This document shows positions 9,526-23,146 of a stretch of 64,000 bases of DNA, piece after piece. Every line of letters starts with the position of its first letter. The stretch's first letter is position 1. This DNA is from Epiperipatus broadwayi (lineage: Eukaryota > Onychophora > Udeonychophora > Euonychophora > Peripatidae). Location of the stretch: positions 11,697,473-11,761,472 of the forward strand of contig JAQFVV010006215.1 of NCBI GenBank assembly GCA_028023455.1, read 5' to 3'. The notes below the pieces were generated by a model, which had not been told where the DNA came from, did no database searches, and worked only from the letters and a program-made list of their open reading frames with translations. The translations under genes were made by a program, and so were the position numbers.

Positions 9526-12165
9526 TTGTCATGCATAATAGTACGAGTGATCATTTTATTAATGCCTATTCTTCCAGACTTGAATTCAAATAAAGAAAGC
9601 TTTTATTCATTGCTATATAGCATTGTTACAGCAATGCCATTAAAGAATTTTTTTCTTCTTGGTGATTTTAATACATGTGTTAGTGCAAATAGTAGACTTT
9701 GGCCAAAACTTACTGGAAATAATGGTAACTGTAAATTCAAATAATATGTTATTATTGAATTTTTGCACAGCATATAGTTGACTATCACAAACACTTTGTT
9801 TAGCCAAAAAAATTGCTATAAAAACAAGAATGCAATCCACATTCAAACAGTAGCCATTAATAAATTACATTGCAGTTAGAAATCAGAATACAAAAAAGTT
9901 TATAATTAATGAGTACTCTAAGTGCAAATTGCTGGATTGTCATAAATTAATATGCTCCTAAATTAAAATGATAGGTATTAAAAAGTAATTTTATTCCAAT
10001 AATATTCACAAAAAATATAAGAATCTACTATACATACTAAATTAAACACTAAAATTGTTAACTTGAACCTCTAAGTATAAAATTAGGTTAAGGAGTTTGT
10101 TATGGATAAAAGTAAATCTATTTGGGGATTTACTCAAAAGAAGAATCATAACTGTTTTTGATGATCTTATTATTAATGCTTGATTAAAAAGAAACATGCA
10201 GCATTTTATGCTTGTCAGAAAAAATAAATGTGGAGTTTCATAATAAATTATAGAGATTTAAAGGCAGAACTTCAACAATTCAGAAAAAGACTTTAAATTG
10301 ATTGGTGGATTAAAATTGCAAAAAAGATACAGTCATCAATCATTATGATTACTCTGGTGCATTTATATTAACATACAGACCTGAGAAATGATATTAAATA
10401 TAGTAATGGCATTCTCATGTATAATTCTCGTATATATATTTTGATCAAGTGAATATATTTGGTCATCTTATGAATAATGATATGATGATCACAACTTTTA
10501 ATGATATATGCATTCTATACTACTCATTTAGATTTGGACAAAAATATCTAATCAAAATGGTCCTGATGAAACATTTGAAAAAGTTTTAAGTAATGGTAAT
10601 GATGTGATAAGGATGTTTCTAGTGTTCCAATTTTTAAAAATAAAGAAAATCGATAATATTGTAGTAATTGTTGTGGAATATCATTATTATCTATAACAGC
10701 AAAGATACTTTCAACAATTTTAATGTATAAATTGCTCCCAGTCATAGATGAATGATTACAAGAGAAACCATGTGATTTTAGAAAATCAAAAAGTACTATA
10801 AACATATTTTTTTTATTTTTAGGCAAATGCAAAAAAAAGTGTTAGGAACAAAAAAAAGTGATTTATATATTGCTTTTGTAGATTTGGTCAAGGTATTTGA
10901 TTCAGTTAATCAAACATGTTTTATGGTATTGTTTGGAATTAGTTGGTTGTCCACTAAAATTTATTAGTATTATACAGTTTTTACATGATAGAATGAAAGG
11001 AGATATTATTACTATGGGTGGTAAATCTGAGACATTTGAAACAAAAACTGAATTAAACTAGAATATGTATTTGCTGAACCATTATTTTTAATTTTTTATG
11101 ATAATTGTCTTTGAAATTGTTTATAGACAGTTTAATAAGCAGGGATCAAGATTCTATACAGATTTGTTGACAGAATTTTTAATTTGAATTGATTAATACA
11201 AAAACAAGGACGTTATCTTCTTGGATTTTGGATTTACAAAATGCTGATGATTGTGCTATATTTTTTAATTCAAAAGATGATTTACAGAATGCTTTTAATG
11301 TTTTCAATGTTATATTTAAAGCATTGGTTTAAATAATGAATATTTAAACAATTCAAGATTTTTATCAATCAGTAGTGGAAGAAAAATATTCAGCAACTTT
11401 TAGATTGAATGATTATCAACTTGAGAATATAAACCGTTTTATAAATAAAAAAGTGAACTTACATATTTGAATACAACACCAATGTGTTGCTACTACTTTT
11501 CACAAATTAAAAGATAAACTGTTTCATCACAAGATAAGAACTACTCAATTAAGTTAACTATATAGAGATGTTATATTAACTAATTTATTATATGAAAATA
11601 AGATTTGGATATTCTATTGGCATATTATAGTTTCATTTAAAGATGCTATGTAAAATTTTAAAAATACAATGTCATCATCATAAAAGAAATCAATATATTA
11701 TTCAATTTGCTGAATTTGACATCGTAGACTCCATTACTGTAAAACCACACGTTTGCTGGCTTAAACATGTAAAACAAATGATAATACCAAGCTTCCTAAA
11801 AGAGTATTATATGATGAATTTGTGCATGATTTTTGTGGGAGAGGTAGAACTCATCAACATCATAAAAATTATCTTAAAAATATTCTAAAGAAGTATAATA
11901 TCAATTATTTCCATTGAGAAGATATGGCAGAGAATATAATACATTGGATATCTATGATTAGACATAGTATGAAATATTTCAAAAAAGAAAATGAAAAACT
12001 GGACCCACATGTTCTATATGTAGATGTGTTTGTGTTTAACAGACTGATTTGTGCAATTGTTGCAAAATTCATTTTTAAATCTTTTTCTTTTCTTTCCTTG
12101 GAATTAAAATGGCCATACTCATTTACAAGTGTCTTTTATATGTATATGAAAGCTAAGATTTAATA
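9526..12165 (+). pseudogene. Eroded full-length RTE-type LINE (endonuclease + reverse transcriptase)
   Basis: Pieces of one LINE polyprotein appear in order, broken by many stops and shifts. The AP-endonuclease part is at 9562-9744 (FFLLGDFN is the strand with the catalytic Asp/Asn), followed by a TITNTLF block near 9778-9800. The RT part includes VPIFKNKENR (10615-10650), a CDFRKSKST-like block (10768-10797), motif A DLVKVFDSVNQ (10877-10909) and motif C ADDCAIFF (11239-11262), where both Asp are kept. A YENKIW block (11590-11610) and a GRGRTH block near 11840 match the C-terminal part of RTE-type LINEs. Colinearity over 2.5 kb shows an ancient full-length insertion. I assign RTE from remembered family patterns. 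Confidence 0.8.
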
Positions 12166-12805
12166 AATTATTACTATTAATTTATTCCTATGGTATCTTT
12201 TAATAGCAATTAGTAAATATTAAAATAATAATAAGAAAGAATCTTGCCAAATGCTGTGAAGTGGATGATAGAATCCAACCAAATGTAAAGAGAGATGTTA
12301 GAGGGAAATGGATGATGAAAGGATAATAATGATGCTATTAGACTGATATATTACATTTTTGCATATTTGTTCAAAAGCAAGTATAATTATAAAATGTAGA
12401 CAAGGTTTAAATTATAATAATTCCAGTACATAACTGACTTGATGGCATCCAAGGTAAGGATGAGTAATTAATTATTTTATATTCTAGGATAGTAAAGTGT
12501 GAAAATGTATTTAAATAAATTAAATAATCATATGAACTTCAAAATAAAAATTTTTGTGGCATAAAAATTTCAAACTGATTATTCTGATAAAAATAGAAAC
12601 AAGAACAGTGAAGTCACACATTATCATTTTAATCTGATATATTCATCAATCATCTGAATAAGAGTTATGTACTCTGAAATTAAGCTAGGCTATGATATGA
12701 GTAATCAAACAAAGCTTTACATATTCCAATCACTACACAGTGTTTTAATTTTTAATATCCATATTGCTTAATACTTTTATTTCCATTCACTCTCAATGCT
12801 AGACT

Positions 12806-12843
<38 letters not shown>

Positions 12844-12960
12844 GTAAACATTACAAGCATAAAGCTAAACTAGTCAATATAAAATCAAAACTACCCCAAA
12901 TCTAAAATTAAACCAGACCAGCATAAAAATAATATTAAAACACAACCATGCAAATAATCA
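12166..12960. other. A+T-rich spacer with CA/TA microsatellite
   Basis: Non-coding A+T-rich sequence. A compound (CA)n-(TA)n tract sits at about 12807-12842. No gene seen. Confidence 0.6.
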
Positions 12961-12964
12961 GAAA

Positions 12965-13770
12965 TAACTTTATTATTGATGATGCTAAAAACCCATCAAT
13001 TATTAATTGATAATCCTGATCATAGTAACCTATTAGTTCTGTTGTTCTGAGTTTTATTTTAAAAAAAATAGATATCTTTCACTTCTAATCCAAGTTGTTA
13101 TAAGAATTTAAATCGAGACAGCTATTTTTATAAGCAGAGGGATTCAAAAGACTCACATCTTCATTTGACATTCTATAAATAATTTATTATTCCCAAATAA
13201 TTGTATATGTCAAATTATATATTTTATGCATTTATTATGATGTAAATAATGGAAGTTAAAGGAGTTATATACATGTATACAACCAGATATAGCATACATT
13301 TGACGTTGTTAGAAAACCATTAATTAGAAATTCACCATTCTGATGCTAAACAAATTTCTCTAATAATCTATAGTAACTCCAGTGTCCTGAATTTAATTAG
13401 AAAATAAAGATCTCTTTTTCTTCTAATCCAAGTTTTTATGAAACCAAACAGCTGTTTTTTAAAAGCATGAGCATTTATAAGACATATCTTCTTGACATCC
13501 TAAAAATAATATTTATCTTTCCTAGATAGTTGTATATGTTAAATTAACTATAGGTTACTAGAAAAACTGTAGCCTCAGGACTATTAATTTAATTAATAAT
13601 TGATGGTTTCCTAGCAACATCAAAGTCACATTATTTGCATCACAATAAAGCCATTAGCACATATAATTCTCTGGAAAGATAAATTAATGTTTACAAAATT
13701 TCAAGGGAAACTTCATGTCTATAAAAATAGCTGAGTTTAAATCCTTATAACAACTTGGGTTATAAATTTA
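12965..13770. repeat. Direct plus inverted repeat cluster
   Basis: A module containing CTTCTAATCCAAGTT, an ACAGCTATTTTT-like block and TTGTATATGTYAAATTA occurs in direct orientation at about 13080-13215 and 13415-13545. It recurs, reverse-complemented, at about 13665-13765. A second block (AAACCATCAATTATTAATT-like) is at about 12980-13035 and 13300-13380 direct and at about 13550-13625 inverted. The spacing between direct copies is about 330 bp. No protein is encoded. The structure suggests a non-autonomous foldback element duplicated in place. Confidence 0.65.
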
Positions 13771-16675
13771 AAAAAACTTCATTTATCTTCTAATTAAACT
13801 CTGACAAATTGTTGTAATAATTCTTTGTACCCTGGTTAACTATTACATAATTGGTGCCAACAATGTTGAAGGCTTCAACATCCTTTTTCTGATAAAGAAG
13901 ATTGGCAAACTACTATGTGATATGCATATATATGTATGTATAAAATACAAAGAAAAAAGTTTTTAATGGTAGAACCTGAAATTAAAATGCAATATTAAAG
14001 TCAAATGAAGGGAGATCTGGATAACACTATGCTGGTAAAAAGGCTGATATTCTATTAATTCATGAAATAATTGAGGAAAAGAATAAATCATGTAAAAATA
14101 AGATAAAGTGAAAAAAGAATAATGAAATTTTTTTAATATTTATATAGAAAATACTGATGGATCAGGAGGGTGGAGATGGACATAGAACTATTTGTAATCT
14201 GAAACAAAATTTTAATTGTGACTTTAATGATTGTGAATGGTAAGTGTGCTGAGAATATAATGTGTAATGGGAGTCGAGCTTAAAGTTTCTTCTCTTTAAC
14301 AACCATGAGTTTCCAAGAGTATTAGTATTATTATTTTTAATGCATTATCAATGTTCTCTTAATCTATTGATTATTTATTAACCCATTCATTAGATATCAT
14401 TGTAGAAATTTATTAATAAGTTAGTGAAATAAGGTTTAGCCTCAATATTTTCAATGAAGTTGCAATTTAGCACCCTGGCAAATATGATTATGGATGTTCT
14501 ATCCCATCATCATCAATCCCAATAGGCTTTAGAAATAATGTTAGTTGGGAATAGTGAAGCATCCATCAATCCATCCAACCAAAAGCTTATAAATGGAGTG
14601 CCAACTAGGGCTATAAATATGCCATATACCTGAGAAGTCTGAATAGCCTCAAGTTCCATTTTGTAATAGATATTGTATTGGTGACAAATTATAACAACTA
14701 TCATACTCATGTTATTATGAAACAGTTAGAATTCTCTAAGAGCTTATAAATGGCACACAATGTGAATGCCCAAATAAAAGGGTCCAATTGGCCCACAAAG
14801 TGTCTGACTGCCTGAAGAAAATGTTACAATTGGCATGCAATGTGGCCGCAAGTGTCTAAGAGCTGGAATAAGAGGTCACAGTATATTATTAAGGAAATTG
14901 TTTCCAGTAGTTTTCTTTAAAAAATGACATTTTAAAAATACCAGCAAATAATTTTTGCTTGGACTAAAAAAATATAGAAACAAATAAAAAAGTAAAGGAT
15001 TAATAGACAATTCTCTAAACTATGTTGATAATTAATTAATCAACAATCAAAAAGTGACCTGTCAAAAATTGACTATACTTTTTTTAAAAGAAAAAAAAAG
15101 CTGCAATAGAATTTGATAACTGATTTTTTTTATATATTGATACACATGTATATATGTGAATTTTATGTATATTCAAAGTAGAATTAGTTATTCTAAAAAT
15201 TAATGTTGTTTGTTATTTGGTAAATTCAGATATGATAAAAATGAGTTTCATTTATATAATTAATCAATTATTGTAGGCATATAAGTCTTAGTAAACCTAG
15301 TATAGGTATTTGTATTATTAAAAATATAACTTAAAAGTTTAATCATGTATTTTTGTAGGACAATTTAAATAATGTTGAAAAATTACATGCACACACAAGT
15401 ATACATGTCAATGCTTGTCAAATATGATCATTTTTTGTCATTATTGAATATCAATTGAAATATATTAATTGTATATTGCAAATCGCATGTCTGTGCACAT
15501 AATATATATGTAAACCACCATGTAATAACTTGAATTTTGTATTAATCACATATATTTAAATCACAATGTGATAATTTGTTATTATTGTATGTTAATCAAA
15601 ATCAGAATACTTAATTGATATGCATAGCCTTATTCTAGACTTTAATATCATTTTTTTAATTTTTTTTTTATTGTTAATAAACTTGTGTTCAATTATGAAA
15701 ATTATTCCAGTGGTTCTAAATATTTTTAGAATATCTGTTTCCATCATCTCTTGGTCACATACAGTAATAGAGATCATGTTCTCCTGAGCTAGATTTATGC
15801 AATAATGGCTGATATATAAATGGTGATGTATATTGTTGCTTTTGGGCATCCACAGATGATCAATCATCATCCTGGTTGGTGCAAAAAAAATACTCTTTAA
15901 AACCCATGCACTACATTTTATTTTAGTTTAGTCTTATTAAAAATTAAGTTTATAGATGGTCCAATACATTAATGGTACTAAGTGGTCAGAGCATTGATGA
16001 TGATCAGTATGTTTTAATGTCCCAGCATTATTATTTGATTCTTGTGATTATTGATTTTTATATATTTTAGTGGATAAGCACTTAATTTGTGCCTCCAAAT
16101 TAATGGTTAAATAATTACCCAAGCTGGCAAAGGCTAAATAGTTGGCCTGGTTTACAGAAGACCCATTTCCAATCCAGTCACCAGATGGACTGCTGATTTC
16201 TTTTGATAGGTCATTCATGATGGTGAATGGTTATTACTTGGAGTATTACTCATACTTACTTTGACTTATCATAATTCTGGCTGATGTGTAGTTATATTTA
16301 TAATTGTTCTAAGGAGTGACTAGTTGATCTTTGAGATCTTATTGATCTCATGCTCTTCTTTGATATATAAAATTTAACATTTTTTATAATATCTTAATTA
16401 AATATTATATTTTTCTGTAAATTTCTTTATTTTTCAATTGTCTTAGGGTTGATGATGATTTTGCAATCATTCCAGATTTTCCACCCTTTTCCACCATCCA
16501 TCTCCCCATCCCATTACAATATATATATACATTGTAATGATCCTGCTATTTGGCAAAAAAAAAATCATCAAAGTTAAAGTTATTTTGAGATTTTATGCTT
16601 AAATCCAAATAACAGTGATGAAACAAAATAAAAATATATAATTTCATTTAATAGTAAATTATACTACATTTTAAT
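13771..16675. other. Intergenic DNA, no gene recognised
   Basis: A+T-rich with somewhat more complex patches at about 14460-14660, 14740-14880 and 15900-16250 that look like old repeats. The two ORFs here (14513-14710 and 15592-15870, both minus) show no family motif. No RNA gene was seen. Confidence 0.5.
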
Positions 16676-17215
16676 AACTGCTGGTTCAGCATGAAATGCA
16701 TCCTGGGGGTCATTTGTCTTTTATTATATCTTTATTTATATGAATTTAAAAGAATATATGTTAGTACTGAGATTATTTAATATATTTATAAAGATATTAC
16801 ACAAAGAAAAAAGAAATATGAATAACTCCATGTGTGTGTGCTTAATATATAAACTAGATATATTAATCTTTAATTGAGTTTTAAAGTTTATATCTGCGCT
16901 AGAGACAATCTCTAGTTTAATAAATGATTAGTAATAATCATTATTATATTTATCTAAAGTGGATAGTGTCAAAGATATGGATTGAGTTAGTTTGACACTT
17001 GTAATTTAAAATGTAATTATTTAATGTAGATAAATATTTTTCCTATAATAGAGATATGTATGAGAGATAGTGACCTGGATCAACTAACAACTGCTGGTTC
17101 AGCATAAAATGCATCTTGGGAGTCATTTGTCTTTTATTGTATCTTTATTTATTTCAATTTAAAAGAATATGTGGTAATATTGAAGTTATTTAATATATTT
17201 ATAAATTATACTAAT
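16676..17215 (+). repeat. Direct repeat pair of about 125 bp
   Basis: A block beginning ACTGCTGGTTCAGCAT and ending TTTAATATATTTATAAA occurs at about 16676-16800 and again at about 17090-17215. The second copy has scattered substitutions. The copies lie about 415 bp apart and no coding sequence is associated. They could be the ends of an eroded element or two copies of a short repeat. Confidence 0.7.
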
Positions 17216-19235
17216 AGTCAGACCTAGCTTTATTAATAAAATATTAAAGACTATGATCACTTTTCCAGACCATTAAAATCACTCCTCAGAAACTGAAGAA
17301 AAAATAGATCTTCTATGGATTATAAATTTACTTTAGATTTAAACCCAGAGCACCATCCCAAAACTAGAAAATCTATAGGAGAATATTCTTCACCATCAGT
17401 ATTATTAAATAATACCATGACTAATTCAGTAAAATAAGAACTCTCATCTCCCTAGCTATTATAAAGTTCAATTTATTATCTAAATGGTAAATTTTATGAG
17501 AAGAGAAACAGGAGACTGGATTAATAGATAACAAAATATTTATTATACAATAAGATTATATAAAATATTTAAACATTATTACATTATATTGTAAAATAAG
17601 AAAAAAAAATTTAATCATTATTATCTTTCAGGTGAACACATTTAAAATAAAGGTTTTATCAATGTCTCCTGTTTAAAATTCCTTTTTGTTAAGCTTAACA
17701 TTTCTTTATTTGTCTGTTTTTGCATTATGGAGTCCATTCCAATATTTGAGACACGCCATAAATCCATTCTTGAAAATTTTAAATCAGTAAGTCTTCAACT
17801 TCTTTAACTGCTTTATTTTTAAATCATATATCCTTGGATCATATTTCTTCCTCTCTCCAAAAATAAATTTTCTGTAAGAGATGACTTTCAATTAACAATT
17901 ATTTGTAAGTTTTTTAAACGTAGATTAAGCAATACTCAGAAATGACAATTCAAGTTTGATTATATATCAGGTTAAAATGAATAATTAATCCAGGCTACAT
18001 TGATCCAGGGTAAATGATACCCTCTCAGTGAAATTAGCCAACTTGACCCATAACAATCATTTATAATATTTATTTTTGTTCATAACTTGGTTGTAAATAA
18101 TAATAAAAAAACTTAATTGTAAAACAAGGCAGGGAAGTACGCGAGCTTTCAATAAGAATTTTAAATCACATTTTATTTAAACCATCATTGTTTAAAAATA
18201 AATAATCATATTGATCACCTTAACAAAAAATAAATATTTTTTACAACATAAATCTTTTATAAACTGATATTCTAACAAAATAAAACAAATCTTTTTTTTT
18301 TAAAAAAAAAAAAAAATCAGATATCATTTATTTAAACTTTGAATAACTGACTTTTGAACTTTGAACTCTAATCTTAGAGTCGATACAATCAAATTTAAAT
18401 TTGTAAACAAAAATAAATCTTGTTATTTTTTTTTAAACTTATTTGACTATTCTTTTTTTTTAATAGCGTTTTTATTAAAATTGTTATCTCAAAGACAACC
18501 AACATTTAAACCATTCTTGTGGACAATTATGTATCTTGCTTTGTAACCCACACAATATATATAGCTACTAAAATTGCTATTAAATAGTTAAAAAAAACTG
18601 ATTTCTCCTTGAGATTTTAAAGGAATTAAGCATAGCAAATTTGTATACTTCATTCTATATTTCCTTATCATTGGACCTATTATATCCATATGATTATTTA
18701 CATGGAAAATGTTCATGGATGGGTGGGTGTTAACTAATGTGCATATAGCATTATAAATCAGCTAAATTTCATCTCTGAGTGTAAGACCAAAAGCTTCTCA
18801 AATGTCTAATATTTCTTAATTTAAACAAAGATTGTTTGTTTATAAATGTGATAATAAATATATATGTATAAAGTATTTTTTATAGTTGTAATCATGACAG
18901 ACATAATAAAGTATGTTCCTTATTTTTAGAAAATTGTAAAATCATCATCCAAGACAGAGAATGCTAAAAATAGACATGTTATGGAATTAGGCTGCCATTC
19001 AAAGAAAAGTTTTTATTTAGATATTTATAATTTTAGACCATTCTCAAATAAAAAAATTCTGCATAAGTGAAAAAAGACATGTTTAATGTAAAATTGTAAG
19101 ACTTAGTAAATAAGAAGAAAAGATGTAAAAATTTCTTAGAAAATGGATGTACATTTTATTATAAAAACATAAATACTGGAAGCACAAATGGGAGAAGATT
19201 TATTATAAATAAGATTTGTATGAATATTTTGAAGA
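17216..19235. other. Intergenic DNA, possible unclassified coding relic on the minus strand
   Basis: Mostly A+T-rich. On the minus strand, about 17880-17620 gives a stretch of residues with few stops (for example KKYDPRIYDLKIKQLKKLK), which hints at an old coding relic, but I cannot assign a family. The rest shows no feature. Confidence 0.35.
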
Positions 19236-19239
19236 CTCA

Positions 19240-19690
19240 TAGAGTATTACACAAAATGTCATTCTTATGAAGAAGTAGAAGATTTTTACTTGGATGTTAA
19301 GAATGATTTTGATTATATCAAACATTTATAAATGTCATAGAAGACTTTATTGCTAACTGAAAAATAAAAGTGCAGTACATAAATTTGATTATGAAGCCAC
19401 AAATTTGAGAGGAAATAGACTTGTAGCATTTGGAAAAACAAAATATATATATAATAAATTCCTTTTTTAAAAGAAAATAAAAATAAAATGAACATAGAAA
19501 AATCAAAGTGAAATATTAGCAAAATTGGATTACATTTTGATTAACAGGAAATATGTAATTTAGGAACCTAGTAAATTTAAATATAGTCTGTGTAAAAAGT
19601 GATTGCCAGTTAGCAAGTTGTAAGATATGTATTAATGCAAAGCTAAAGAGACAAAAACTATTAAAAAAGACAATATTAGCAGTTGATAAA
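19240..19690 (+). pseudogene. LINE endonuclease fragment
   Basis: In-order fragments of a LINE AP-like endonuclease are readable across several frames: EEVEDFYLDVKNDFDYIKH (about 19270-19326), NLRGNRLVAFGK (about 19402-19437), a Trp-containing KKR-like block near 19470, and LDYILINRKYV (about 19526-19558). The order EEVE..FY, RGNRLV, E/LDYIL is that of BovB/RTE-like endonucleases. Many stops and shifts make it non-functional. Downstream A-rich sequence to about 20300 may be the eroded continuation, but no RT motif was found there. Confidence 0.55.
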
Positions 19691-22600
19691 GTGTAAGTTT
19701 TTAAAATGTCCCAATCAATTTAAATTAAAACTTGAAAATTGTTTTGAAATATTAACAGACTTGAAAATATACCTGACTTGAATGAAAGCAATAAGAAGAA
19801 CAAACAGCTACTAAGATGTATAAAACAGATAGCTAGTAAAAAAAAAAAAAACAAGCAGTAAATTTTTAGCTGAGACAAAGCTTGTATGAAAGAAGCAATA
19901 CAAAATATTTAATAATGACCCATTTAAAAAAAATAAATATCTGTAAAACTGAAAAAGTATGGAAGAAAGAAGTGAATGATGATATAAGTTAATATATTTG
20001 TAAAGTTACAAGAAAAGCTATTAAAGAAAACAAAAGCCCAAGAACATAAAATAGCATCTTTATATTGGAAAGTTATTACAGTAATAGCAAAAAGTGGCAT
20101 TATTAGTAAAAAGGTAAGAAGGTTGGCATCATATAGTGTGTGGAAGAATTCTATATAAAACTATAAAGTAATAATGAACAAAAAATCAAAGTAGTTTTTA
20201 TCATTACAATATTATTTTTAAAATTTTTCAACATCTTAAAAAAGATTAGGCATACAAGTGAATTATTGAAAAATGGAAAACTTTCACTAAGTAAATTATA
20301 ATAAATATTTTAAAGAAGCAAATGGAAAAAAGAGAAGAATTAATTGGCCAAATTATATGTCAACTTTTTTAATGATAGAAATATATCAAATAATTGAAAG
20401 AATGAAATAGCAATAAGAAAGTCAAAAAATAGATATTATGAATTATCAGTCTTCTCTCTGTACAAGATCTTTATTGTAATTACTACAACTCATTCACAAT
20501 TTAATTTAAACTCAAAACAATCATAAGAAGTTAGAGCATTTTCTTCTCAATAGTTACATATTAAATAAGTGCTGGGTTTTAAGTTGATATGTCTGAATGT
20601 TCTAACTCCTCACTGAGGTGAACCAATTGGTTTGTGGATAAGAATATTCCAGATAGAGATTTTAAATGTTTTTTCTTAATAAGAGCTTGTTTGAGCTATT
20701 GATATGCTTATATATTGAATTTTTGTAAATGCAAGCTTTTTATAAAGTAATATCATGCTATATATGACTTGCTTTATTGATTATTAGAAATGATTAATGT
20801 GTATCTAGTTTCTTTTTGCTTCACATTCATTGATCATGCAAATCCATTTGATTTTATAAAACATTTTGGCAGTGACTAAAGTTTGAAATATCAGCATGTA
20901 GATCCAAGATATTAGTAAATTCTGAAGAATATTTATCAAATGCAATAACATCCTTTAGTCTATTTGAAACACTAATAAAATGTAAATTGATATGGTTGCC
21001 TAGCAAAGTAATATTATTCTCTAAAACATTTTACAGTAGTTTTACAGGAAATTATTTGTGGATTAAATGAAAAGCTAAAGAAATAAAAATAAATGGAGAC
21101 TTACATCATCTGCAAAAGCTATCAAATGAAAATTAAAAAATAGGTCTAAAGATAAATACCTAAAGTAATGTTTAATGGCTTTTCAAAAAATATCCAAACA
21201 TAGATGGATAGAAGAAGTCTGCTAGATTGTTGAAATTTTGTCAGACATTTTAATGAAAAGCATTGTGAAAAGTGTAAAAAAAAAAAATGCATCATTTAGA
21301 TATTTAATAAAGGAAATTATTCTTTTGTAAATTTCATGTTTTAAAAAATAATTAAATTACAATCCTTTTTAAAAAAACTGTTATTGTAATTTTATTATCT
21401 CTTAAAAAAATGGTCCTGAAAATTTGATATTTAAGCACAAAAGTCAGAGGCTAAATACAAGAGTTCCATTTAATTTTCATGAAATGTTTTATGTTGTTGT
21501 TATATATTTTAGTCAGCTCTGAATAAATCCAGGAATTTGCATCTGAACAGAGTAAAAATTTAGTGACAACCAGCAATAACTATGTATATATTTAAAAACA
21601 TTTTATTATGCATGAAACAAATATAGTAATATGAAGGAGATATTTTTATGGTTTTACTCTATTTTTATGCTATTAAAGATGTAAGAAAATTTCTAATACC
21701 AAACCTTATTTAAATTTATGTATATCTCTAAACATAAAATCTATTTGTAAGATTGCGTTTATAAAATAGCCAGAAATAGCAATCAATCACTGATAATGAA
21801 GTGCATCACGTGTCTAGGGTTCTATTATTATGATGATTGAATATGTTTTAACGGGGGGGGGGGATTAAGGTATACATACATGCTAAATTATTTTAACACG
21901 TGTAAAAATTCACTTGAACATTAAATTTTTTCATATGTATGCGTATTTATTTAACTAAATTTAGACAACTTTATAAAATAACTTTTTTAAACCAATTATG
22001 GTAATAATTTCCAATTATAATTTTTTACTTAAAATAGAAATCATTTTATGCATTTAAATTTTATAAAAGAGTATGTCAAAGAAAGTTATAATAAAATCGA
22101 ATGAATCGAAAACTTGTGGGAAAAAGAAAGAAAAAAAACATAGCACCTAAACCATTAAAGTTTTCTCATCTGAGTTACATAATTTAATTAAGAGCTTGTA
22201 TTTTATTATTTTAAGAATGTGACGAGCGGCATTCGACTAAGAAGGCAAAGCTACAATTAAATTTATTTCTTTTTAAAAAAGCAAATACGCCAAGACAGAA
22301 TTGAACAACTGCAAAGATAATAAATGCGCTCATTTTATAGCTATTTTTATTTTTTTAAAATTAAAGTATGTCAATATCAATTTTAAATTATCTGTAATTT
22401 AATAAAGTTTGATTACTTTTTTAAAAAGTTTTTGAAAAATTTTTCCAAAAATCTTTTTAAATTTTACTTTAATTTTTTAAAACAAAAAAATTACTACATA
22501 TCAAAATTTAACAGAAATAGAATTTGGCGCTTGTATTAAAGAAATTATGATCATCATTATCTTTTATAAAAATATGTATTGTCATTTTGTAATGACGCCA

Positions 22601-23020
22601 ATATGCCTATGCACCAAGAAGGTCAAAGTAAAATCTTTCCACAGCAATAATCCCGTACCAGTAATTTTTTCATTATCTTTAGTTAGAAATAAAACCATAA
22701 ATTTTAATAAAATTTAACTGCTACTGTACCAAATAGCATGTGCTTGAACTCATAAAAATGCTTTTTAGCAGATTTTATAATTGCATGTACTAAAGAGTAT
22801 TATGGTAAACACTTCATTGATTTCCAACACTTTTAACAAAAGTTATTGTAGAATCTTATGCTATGAATCAGTACTAAGCATTGTTGCTAATGTTTAAAAT
22901 TGCAGACTAAACAATAATTACTTCTTAAAAGCCTTCAAAATATAGAATATTATTTGTAAAAAAATAAAGTTAAAGGCAAATTATCAATATTTATTGAAAC
23001 TAAGCAGAATATTTTAAGTT
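19691..23020. other. A+T-rich DNA, possible repeat remnants, no gene recognised
   Basis: The first part (to about 20300) may be the eroded body of the LINE at 19240. About 20460-21000 is less A-rich and could be an unclassified relic. A run of G lies near 21855-21863. No open frame with a recognisable domain is present on either strand. Confidence 0.4.
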
Positions 23021-23024
23021 TGTG

Positions 23025-23047
23025 TGCTGCTGCTGCTACTGCTACTC

Positions 23048-23122
<75 letters not shown>

Positions 23123-23146
23123 TTAATATTATTATTATTATTATTG
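23025..23146 (+). repeat. Compound trinucleotide microsatellite (CTG)n-(CTA)n-(TTA)n
   Basis: A short CTG run (about 23025-23037) grades into a CTA run (about 23047-23121) and then TTA (23122-23146). The poly-Leu open frame across it is a by-product of the repeat and not a gene. Confidence 0.95.

Noticed and set aside
14513-15870. Minus frames at 14513-14710 and 15592-15870
   Set aside because: Short, with no domain motif and no context suggesting an exon.
21855-21863. G run (and another at about 49694-49707) as possible G-quadruplex or regulatory sites
   Set aside because: Single homopolymer runs in A+T-rich DNA, with no further G tracts nearby.
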